Source of the DNA: Symbioplanes lichenis
GTDB taxonomy: Bacteria; Actinomycetota; Actinomycetes; Mycobacteriales; Micromonosporaceae
Assembly: GCF_030709675.1 (NCBI RefSeq)
Contig: NZ_JAUZQD010000007.1
Coordinates: 372,001 to 436,000 of the forward strand
Length of the DNA stretch: 64,000 bases
Direction: 5' to 3'
Both the position numbers and the translations under genes were made by a program. The number at the start of each line of letters is the position of its first letter. The stretch's first letter is position 1. Of the stretch, positions 17,175-23,353 are shown piece by piece. The notes under the pieces were generated by a model. It saw only the letters and a list, made by a program, of their open reading frames with translations, was not told where the DNA came from and ran no database searches.

Positions 17175-18059
17175 GTGCACCATCACAACGGTCTCAAGAC
17201 GGCCGCTCTGCTGGGCCTGCTCACCGCCATGATTCTTGCCGTCGGTTACTGGGTCGGCGGGAGCGGTGGTCTGGTCTTCGCCGTCGTGTTGTCGCTGGCC
17301 TTGAATGCCGGCAGTTACTTTTTCTCGGACAAGATCGCGCTGCGGTCGATGGGGGCGCGGCCGGTCAGTGAGGCCGAGTTCCCGGCGCTTTATCAGATCG
17401 TGCGGGAGCTGGCGACGTCGGCCGGACAGCCGATGCCGCGGCTCTACGTGAGTCCCTCGATGCAGCCCAATGCCTTTGCCACCGGGCGCAATCCGCAGAA
17501 TGCCGCGGTGGCCGTGACGGCCGGGATCACGCGGATTCTGGACCGGCGGGAGTTGCGTGGAGTGATCGGGCACGAGCTTTCCCACGTCTACAACCGGGAC
17601 ATTCTCATTTCCAGTGTGGCCGCGGCGCTGGGCGGGATCATCACGATGTTCGCGCAGCTGGCGATCTTCCTGCCGCTCGGCGGGGGTGACGACGAGGACG
17701 GGCCGAACCCCGCGTCGCTGCTGCTCATGCTGATTCTCGGGCCGCTGGCGGCGTCGATCATCCAGCTGGCGATCAGCCGGAACCGGGAGTACCAGGCCGA
17801 CGCCTCGGGCGCGACCCTCACGCGGGACCCGCTGGCGCTGGCCAGTGCGCTGGAGAAGATCCATTACGGGGCGCAGCGGATGCCGCTTCCCGCGGACGGG
17901 CAGCTGGCCACGTCGGCGCACCTCATGATCGCGAACCCGCTGCGCAGCGGCGGCATCGCGGGGCTCTTCTCGACGCACCCGCCGATGGCCGAGCGGATCA
18001 AGCGGCTGCACCAGCTGGCCGCGATCACGGGAACGGGCCCGGTGCAGTTCCAGAGGTGA
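17175..18059 (+). CDS. htpX: Membrane metalloprotease HtpX
   Basis: Zinc-dependent M48 membrane protease of 294 residues that degrades misfolded membrane proteins. Two N-terminal helices (TAALLGLLTAMILAVGYWVG and LVFAVVLSLALNAGSYFF) precede the catalytic IGHELSHVYNRD, with zinc ligands His133 and His137 and Glu134. A second helix pair follows, then SRNREYQADASGATLT, whose Glu is the third ligand, and FSTHPPMAERIKRL. GTG 17175 is preceded by GAAGGAG. It is bracketed, with the MFS gene, by the 49-bp inverted repeat. Nothing appears damaged. Confidence 0.95.
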   Translation: MHHHNGLKTAALLGLLTAMILAVGYWVGGSGGLVFAVVLSLALNAGSYFFSDKIALRSMGARPVSEAEFPALYQIVRELATSAGQPMPRLYVSPSMQPNAFATGRNPQNAAVAVTAGITRILDRRELRGVIGHELSHVYNRDILISSVAAALGGIITMFAQLAIFLPLGGGDDEDGPNPASLLLMLILGPLAASIIQLAISRNREYQADASGATLTRDPLALASALEKIHYGAQRMPLPADGQLATSAHLMIANPLRSGGIAGLFSTHPPMAERIKRLHQLAAITGTGPVQFQR

Positions 18060-18093
18060 CGTCCGCGACAACCGGGTAATTTCAGGTGTGTTA

Positions 18094-18126
18094 CGCCGCC
18101 TCCGATCGTTACCGTCGGAGGCGGCG
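18094..18126 (+). terminator. Hairpin between htpX and the MFS gene
   Basis: Perfect 12-bp stem, CGCCGCCTCCGA (18094-18105) with TCGGAGGCGGCG (18115-18126), loop of nine. It lies 35 bp after the htpX stop. There is no long T tract; T127-T128 follow. Confidence 0.6.
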
Positions 18127-18157
18127 TTCGCTCATTCTGTGACTTCCTGGAGGCTCG

Positions 18158-19399
18158 GTGCGGCAGTACCTCGGCGTGTGGCAAATGCCGAGTGCCAAGA
18201 CGTTGCTGGCGGTCGGCATCATCGCCCGCCTCGGCATCGGCATGACGCCGCTGGCCCTCCTCCTGTCGGTCCAGCAGACCACCGGACGCTATGCGGCCGC
18301 GGGCCTCGCGGGCGGTCTCTACGCCCTCGCCGGCGCCGCCGTCAGCCCGATCGCCGGCCGCGTCGCCGACCGCATCGGCCCCACGCCCGTGCTGATCGTC
18401 ACCGCGATCCTGCACCCGCTCGCCCTCGGCGGCCTGATCATGGCCACCCACGGCGACATCTCCTGGGTCCTGGCCGCCGCCGCCCTGGCCGGCGCCACCT
18501 ACCCGCCCCTCACCGCCGCCATCCGCCGCGCCTGGACGGACGCCACCTCGGTCGGCAGCGGCCGCCACACCCTGCGCCCGGCCGCGATGGCCGCCGAGAC
18601 GTCACTGTTCGAGCTGGTCTTCGTCCTGGGCCCGATGCTGGTCGCCGCCATCATCGTGATCACGCACAACCCCCTGGTCGCCCTCGGCTTCGCCGCCGTG
18701 GTCACCCTGGCCGGCACGCTGTGGATCGCCCTCCTGCCCATGATGCGCGGCTGGATCCGCCACGAACACGCCGAGCACGCCCGCGGCCTCGGCCCCCTGC
18801 GCGTCGGCGGCTTCCCGGCCCTGCTCGCCTGTGTCGGCGCCCTGGGCATCGCCTTCGGCGCGGCCGGCGTGATCGTCCCCGCCTACGCCCTCCAGCACGG
18901 CGGCGGCGACAGCCTCGGCGGCGTCCTCCTGGGCGTCTGGGGCATCGGCAGCGCCATCGGCGGCATCTGGTTCGGCACCCGCCACCCGGCCATGGCCATG
19001 TCCCGCCAGTTCGCCTGGTTCCTGGGCGCGGTCGCCGTCAGCTTCGCCGCCCTCGCCGTCATGCCCAACCCCATCGCCCTCGCCGTCGCCCTCATCATCG
19101 GCGGCGCCGCCATCGCCCCGGCCCTGACCATCGAGAACAACCTGGTCGGCCGGTTCGCCCCGCCCGCCATGCTCAGCGAGGCCTTCACCTGGGTCACAAC
19201 GGTCTCCGTAGCCGGAAGCGCCGCCGGCGGCGCGATCGCGGGCGCCATCGTGGACCGGCCGGGCGGGCTTCCGTGGGCGTTCGTGTTCGCGGGGGCTGTG
19301 GTGGGGGTGGCCGCGGTGGTTGCCGCCGTGCCGACCGGGCCGGTGGCGCGGGCGGACGAGCGGGCTTCGGAGCGCATGCGCGAGGCGCTGGCTTCTTAA
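18158..19399 (+). CDS. MFS transporter
   Basis: Major facilitator superfamily permease of 413 residues with about twelve hydrophobic helices in the cytoplasmic membrane. The loop 2-3 motif is visible as AGRVADRIGPTPVLIVTAIL (G-x-x-x-D-R-x-G type). AGATYPPLTAAIRRAWTDAT follows in helix 4 to 5. Substrate unknown; the gene resembles actinobacterial drug or metabolite exporters. GTG 18158 follows CTGGAGG. The stop TAA 19397-19399 is the exact edge of the right copy of the 49-bp inverted repeat, so the gene ends where the repeat begins. Confidence 0.88.
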   Translation: MRQYLGVWQMPSAKTLLAVGIIARLGIGMTPLALLLSVQQTTGRYAAAGLAGGLYALAGAAVSPIAGRVADRIGPTPVLIVTAILHPLALGGLIMATHGDISWVLAAAALAGATYPPLTAAIRRAWTDATSVGSGRHTLRPAAMAAETSLFELVFVLGPMLVAAIIVITHNPLVALGFAAVVTLAGTLWIALLPMMRGWIRHEHAEHARGLGPLRVGGFPALLACVGALGIAFGAAGVIVPAYALQHGGGDSLGGVLLGVWGIGSAIGGIWFGTRHPAMAMSRQFAWFLGAVAVSFAALAVMPNPIALAVALIIGGAAIAPALTIENNLVGRFAPPAMLSEAFTWVTTVSVAGSAAGGAIAGAIVDRPGGLPWAFVFAGAVVGVAAVVAAVPTGPVARADERASERMREALAS

Positions 19400-19447
19400 G
19401 ATCAAAGGCTTCATGTCGTAGCTTCGGGGCGGCTCAGCCTTCAGTCC
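19399..19447. repeat. 49-bp inverted repeat, right copy
   Basis: Reverse complement of 17022-17070 with two mismatches. It begins at the last base of the MFS stop and ends exactly where the coding-like sequence of a 5'-truncated gene begins (19448). This suggests a recombination or insertion boundary. Confidence 0.85.
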
Positions 19448-20056
19448 CTGCAGCAGGCGAATCGGGAAGAAGTCGCCAGGCTGGTTGAGCAGGCCCGCCT
19501 AGCGTCAGAGTCGCAAACCGAGGCGGAAAGGCGCGCATCACTGATGCAGGACGCCGAACGCCAGTTCCGCGGTATGGCCACTACGCTGCTGGCAGTGATA
19601 AGGGCCGCTGCGCCTGCTATAGAGGAATCCGGCATAGTTGCCCAGCACCTTTCGGGTGGGGCGCCTACCCATGGCTGGCGAGTACGATTGGGTATGGGGA
19701 AGCTTGATTTTGAACCTTTTAGGCGCTTTGAGGAACCGCCGGGCCTACCATTCGACGTTATATCGTGGTGTTCGCTTGTAGTGACCAAGAATCAGGACCA
19801 TTATGGCTATAGAGGTCGCTCTCACAGTCTGTGGTTCTGCGACGCCAAAACACCTGGTCAGTATCGTTGGTACGAGACCGCTTTTATGGCTCAGCCCCTA
19901 GTCAGCGGCGGCACATCAGAGTTCAACCCTTTCGCCGTGGACCCTCAAAGCGATGCAGCTAGACAAGCATTGCTTCCGGGTATGGGAACATTTCAGGTCG
20001 CATGGCCCTTTACGCCTGTCGACCCAGGCGAAATGGACGAGTTCGTGAATCGTTGA
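19448..20056 (+). pseudogene. 5'-truncated hypothetical gene
   Basis: The frame is open from 19400, but the part before 19448 is the 49-bp repeat. From 19448 the product starts LQQANREEVARLVEQARLAS, a coiled-coil-like Glu/Ala/Arg-rich stretch, then IEESGIVAQHLSGG and RYETAFMAQPLVSG-like text up to VDPGEMDEFVNR and TGA 20054-20056. The first ATG is 19544, giving a 170-residue product without a visible ribosome binding site. Its lower GC and odd codon use are unlike its neighbours and suggest transfer. I do not recognise the family. It is most likely the 3' remnant of a longer gene cut at the repeat boundary. Confidence 0.55.
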
Positions 20057-20700
20057 GCTAGTTGGCTTGCTGCTGCGGCGAGTGGAACCTTGATGCACCC
20101 GTCGGAATTGCCGGAGCGTTCGATCGCAGGTAGCTGGCGACATTAGATCGGAGCACGCGTGTGCCGAGCGACTGATTGAGCGACGATCGCCTGGGGGCTA
20201 GGCATACGTCTACGAACGATAACGGACTGGAACCGCAGATCAGCCTAGTTCGTGGCAACGATCCGTCTCCGGAGCCGAGCTGGCACGTTGAAAGATTGCC
20301 GAATAAGTCTTTTCTGGATCAAGGCGCCGCGCAAGCGCGTCGCGGCCGGTCGCCCTCGGCCTGCTGGCGCCCTCCGGGCGGCATCGGCCGGCGCACCGGC
20401 CACCGGCTGAGTGAACGTCAGCTCCATGGCGATGCCTCCGGCGGGAGCACTCAGGCTTCTGGGATGGGTGCCATCCCGCCCGCCATCGACTCAGGCAAGT
20501 CGAGCAGACCGACGCCGGGACCGCCAGCGTCCGTACCTATCTATAGGCAGCCGCTCAGTGGCGGCTGCGGCGCCGGCCCGCACCCCGGAGGGTGAGTCGA
20601 CGGCGGACAGGATGGCGGTGGGGGAGTGGGCTGCGGTGTTCCCGCTATGTTCCCGTGGACCCTCGTAACCGGCCAGATCCACCCGGACGGCGTCGGACCC
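20057..20700. other. Gene-free accessory spacer
   Basis: About 640 bp between the truncated gene and the tRNA-Tyr terminator. Short open frames exist on both strands but none has a convincing start, ribosome binding site or recognisable product. Codon patterns look random. It is probably eroded accessory DNA on the element-proximal side of tRNA-Tyr. Confidence 0.5.
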
Positions 20701-20706
20701 AACGAG

Positions 20707-20747
20707 AACGGCCCCGCGGCTGCGTTTCCGCAGCTCACGGGGCCGTT
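20707..20747 (-). terminator. tRNA-Tyr terminator
   Basis: On the minus strand, AACGGCCCCG and CGGGGCCGTT bracket an inner GCTGCG-GAAA-CGCAGC hairpin, just after the tRNA. A related but diverged terminator follows the tRNA fragment at 8716-8760. Confidence 0.8.
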
Positions 20748-20758
20748 TCTATCCCTGG

Positions 20759-20839
20759 TGGCGGGTGAAGGATTCGAACCTTCGTAGCTTTCGCGACGGA
20801 TTTACAGTCCGCTCCCATTGGCCGCTCGGGCAACCCGCC
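20759..20839 (-). tRNA. tRNA-Tyr (GTA), class II with long variable arm
   Basis: The acceptor stem GGCGGGT/ACCCGCC, anticodon GTA in the CTGTAAA loop, T arm GAAGG-TTCGAAT-CCTTC and a long variable arm give 81 nt. CCA is encoded (20758-20756). Its 3' half is duplicated at 8658-8706, marking it as the probable integration target of the AICE. Confidence 0.95.
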
Positions 20840-20988
20840 TGGGATCACCACCGGGATCTCCCCCGGCAGCGGACAACAGAATAGCCGCCCCGCCGGACCC
20901 CCTCGCAACCGGGTACGGTCGGCATGTCGGGGCCCCTTCGCGCGGCCCTCACCTACATCGACAAGCGTCCAGCAGTTGGAGTCTGATC

Positions 20989-21483
20989 ATGGCAGCCAGC
21001 CCGTCGTTCGACATCGTGAGCAAGGTTGACGGCCAGGAGGTGGACAACGCCTTCCACCAGGCGGAGAAGGAGCTCGGGACCCGGTTCGACTTCCGGGGCA
21101 CCGGCACGGTGATCGAGAAGTCGGGGGAGAACGGCATCACGATCACCTCGGAGACCGAGGAGCGGGCCTCCGCCGCCCTGGAGGTCTACAAGGAGAAGCT
21201 CGTCAAGCGGAACATCTCGCTGAAGTCGCTGGACGCCGGGGAGCCGCGGCAGTCCGGGAAGACGTACAAGATCGATGCCAAGGTGGTCGAGGGCATCGAG
21301 ACGGACAAGGCGAAGGCGATCAGCAAGAAGATCCGGGACGAGGGACCGAAGGGTGTGCAGGCGCAGATCCAGGGCGACCAGCTGCGCGTGACCGGCAAGA
21401 AGCGGGACGACCTGCAGGCCGTCATCGCGCTACTCAAGGCCGAGGATTTCGGGGTCGCGCTGCAGTTCACCAACTACCGGTGA
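20989..21483 (+). CDS. yajQ: YajQ family nucleotide-binding protein (UPF0234)
   Basis: Full-length YajQ of 164 residues: SPSFDIVSKVDGQEVDNAFH, EKELGTRFDFRGTGTVIEKS, a central KSLDAGEPRQSGKTYKI and an end VTGKKRDDLQAVIALLKAED. YajQ proteins are small RNA/nucleotide-binding ferredoxin-like proteins, and in Xanthomonas a homologue is a c-di-GMP receptor. Whether this one binds c-di-GMP is unknown, but a GGDEF-EAL gene lies 1.9 kb downstream on the same strand. ATG 20989 was chosen from the family N-terminus; the upstream extension crosses the tRNA. Confidence 0.93.
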   Translation: MAASPSFDIVSKVDGQEVDNAFHQAEKELGTRFDFRGTGTVIEKSGENGITITSETEERASAALEVYKEKLVKRNISLKSLDAGEPRQSGKTYKIDAKVVEGIETDKAKAISKKIRDEGPKGVQAQIQGDQLRVTGKKRDDLQAVIALLKAEDFGVALQFTNYR

Positions 21484-21512
21484 GCTGACCCGGCGGGGCG
21501 CAGACTGGGGTG

Positions 21513-21797
21513 ATGAACGCGACGCTGGCGGTCGGCGGAGGGATTGGGCTGCTGCTGGCGCTCTTCGGGGCGGTGATGCTGGTCACCGGGAGGGCGCCCG
21601 CGGGCACGATGCGGATGTTCGCGGAGGTCCGTGACGCCGGGCTCTATCACCTGTTGTTCGGGGTGGGACTGCTGGTGATGGTGGTCTCGCAAGCTCTGCT
21701 GCGCGGGCCGGCCGCCGTGGCCGTCGGGGTGGTGGCGCTGGCCCTCGCCGTCGTGGCACTGGTGAAATACAGACCACGAAAGAGGGGGTCAGTGTGA
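21513..21797 (+). CDS. Small membrane protein, unknown function
   Basis: About 94 residues with three predicted transmembrane helices: VGGGIGLLLALFGAVMLVTG, LYHLLFGVGLLVMVVSQALL and AVAVGVVALALAVVALVKY, ending in a basic tail KYRPRKRGSV. I recognise no family. GTG at 21510 is an alternative start. The stop overlaps the GTG of the sulfurtransferase gene, so the two are co-translated. Confidence 0.65.
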   Translation: MNATLAVGGGIGLLLALFGAVMLVTGRAPAGTMRMFAEVRDAGLYHLLFGVGLLVMVVSQALLRGPAAVAVGVVALALAVVALVKYRPRKRGSV

Positions 21798-22591
21798 TCG
21801 ATCCGGTCGTCGACCTGCGGGACGTACGCGACGGGGCCGTCTTCGCCGACGTGCGGTGGTACCTCGACGGCCGGTCCGGGCGGGCCGCCTTCGAGCGGGG
21901 TCACCTGCCCGGGGCCGTGTTCGTGGATCTCGACCGGTGGCTGGCGGCGCCCGGGTCGCCGGGGGAGGGGCGGCATCCGCTGCCCGCCCCGGAGGTGTTC
22001 GCCGAGGGGATGGCCGCGGCCGGCATCGGGGACGAGGACACCGTCATCGCGTACGACGACGGGGGTGGCACGATCGCCGCCCGGCTGGTGTGGCTGCTGC
22101 GCGCCACGGGGCGGGACGCCGCGCTGCTCGACGGCGGGCTGGGGGCGTACCCGGGAAAGCTGGAGAGCGGACCGGTGAGCCCGGCTCCCGCGGTTTTCAC
22201 CCCCCGGCCGTGGCCCGCGGAGCGGCTGGCGGCGCTCGGCGATCTCGACGCCGCCGCCGTGGTGATCGACGCCCGCGACGGCGCGCGGTTCCGCGGCGAG
22301 GTGGAGCCGGTCGACCCGCGGCCGGGGCACATTCCCGGGGCGCGCAATGTCCCCTGCCGGGAAAATCTCGACGAATCGGGCCGTTTCCTGCCGGTCGAGC
22401 AGTTGCGGGAGCGGTTCGCGGCGGCCGGTGTGACGGCGGGCGGCGATGTCGTCTCCTACTGCGGCTCGGGCGTCACGGCCTGCCACAACCTGATCGCGCT
22501 CGAGCATGCCGGGCTGGGGCTGGGGCGGCTCTATCCCGGTTCGTGGTCGCAATACAGCGCGACCGACCGGCCGGCCGCGACGGGCGCCTAG
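21794..22591 (+). CDS. Tandem rhodanese sulfurtransferase, SseA-like
   Basis: Thiosulfate/3-mercaptopyruvate sulfurtransferase of 265 residues with two rhodanese domains. The first (residues 1-110) has FADVRWYLDGRSGRAAFERG and HLPGAVFVDLDRWLA. The second (about 145-260) has VIDARDGARFRGE and the active-site loop SYCGSGVTACHN with catalytic Cys223. The Cys loop CGSGVTA is the usual form for thiosulfate sulfurtransferases. GTG start overlaps the small membrane gene. Its stop overlaps by a few bases the stop of the convergent HTH gene. Confidence 0.92.
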   Translation: MIDPVVDLRDVRDGAVFADVRWYLDGRSGRAAFERGHLPGAVFVDLDRWLAAPGSPGEGRHPLPAPEVFAEGMAAAGIGDEDTVIAYDDGGGTIAARLVWLLRATGRDAALLDGGLGAYPGKLESGPVSPAPAVFTPRPWPAERLAALGDLDAAAVVIDARDGARFRGEVEPVDPRPGHIPGARNVPCRENLDESGRFLPVEQLRERFAAAGVTAGGDVVSYCGSGVTACHNLIALEHAGLGLGRLYPGSWSQYSATDRPAATGA

Positions 22592-22884
22592 GGCCGGTAG
22601 GCCTCCCACGCTGCCTGCTTGGTGGTGCCCAGCGCGGCCCCGATCTGGGTCCAGGAGGCACCGGCGGCGCGCGCCGAGCGGACCATCGCCTGCCGCCCGT
22701 ACGAAGCCTTGCGGCTGACCACCTCACTGAGCGCAAGCAGTTCGAGCGTCTCCTCCCGGCTGAGCGCCGGCGACTCCGCGCTCCCGGACACCGTCGCGAG
22801 AGCATCGCGCATCCTCAACTCGTCGTAACGCGTTGTAGCGGTGGAGAGCGTGTGCTGTTGCTCCAGTTCGTCGGGAGTAGTCAT
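22588..22884 (-). CDS. Small HTH-domain protein
   Basis: Protein of 98 residues. The C-terminal half carries a helix-turn-helix, AGASWTQIGAALGTTKQAAW, of the type seen in actinobacterial small regulators. The N-terminal half, DELEQQHTLSTATTRYDELR, is helical. No known regulator name fits. ATG 22884 was chosen as the first good start. It is convergent with the sulfurtransferase gene and their stops overlap by three bases. Confidence 0.7.
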   Translation of the reverse strand: MTTPDELEQQHTLSTATTRYDELRMRDALATVSGSAESPALSREETLELLALSEVVSRKASYGRQAMVRSARAAGASWTQIGAALGTTKQAAWEAYRP

Positions 22885-23141
22885 GTCTTCACTTTTCCGT
22901 CAGGTTCGCCTGACGTCAATCCAGCTTGACGAAGGCGACGCGAGTTGCCCTCATATCTCCGGTTAAATCGGGCTCAAAGCCGTCAATTTTGCGGCTCGTG
23001 ACCCGGCCGACGCCTCAACCGTTCAGTCAAGATTTCGGGATGTGCGGCTTCCACCCGCGCGCGAGCGCTGTCTGACGTACTCCCGGTGTGGCACCATCAT
23101 GGAACCCCCCATCCGGAGCACTTTTTCCTCGAGGAGCAAAC

Positions 23142-23291
23142 ATGTCTGCAAGGAAGCTGGGCCGCTTCGCCGGCTTGGTTTTCGTGCTCGTCGCGCTGGC
23201 CGGCGGAGCCGCCGCAACAGTGTCGGCCGAGCAGTCCCCGACGTCGCAGGCATCCACCGCCTCCACTCTGGGCGACATCGTCTGGACCTGA
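23142..23291 (+). CDS. Tiny exported peptide upstream of the GGDEF-EAL gene
   Basis: 49-residue product. MSARKLGRFAGLVFVLVALA is a clear signal or anchor segment, followed by GGAAATVSAEQSPTSQASTA and a C-terminus STLGDIVWT. GAGGAG lies five bases before the ATG. A near-identical GAGGAG precedes the GGDEF-EAL gene 62 bp downstream, so they probably share a transcript. A signal peptidase site after the Ala-rich segment would release a peptide of about 25 residues ending in DIVWT. No function is known to me. Confidence 0.7.
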   Translation: MSARKLGRFAGLVFVLVALAGGAAATVSAEQSPTSQASTASTLGDIVWT

Positions 23292-23296
23292 TCGCC

Positions 23297-23324
23297 GGCC
23301 CGGCCGGCATCGCCGGCCGGGGCC
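23297..23324 (+). promoter_or_regulatory. GC-rich hairpin between peptide gene and GGDEF-EAL gene
   Basis: GGCCCGGCCGGC, ATC loop, GCCGGCCGGGGCC: eight perfect inner pairs followed by a bulged outer part, six bases after the peptide stop. It could set the ratio of peptide to enzyme. No T tract follows. Confidence 0.45.
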
Positions 23325-23353
23325 GCGCGGTTCGACCGACGAGGAGCGTGCAC

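Noticed and set aside
20541..20738. Minus-strand frame ending before tRNA-Tyr
   Set aside because: Runs through the tRNA terminator and has no recognisable product.
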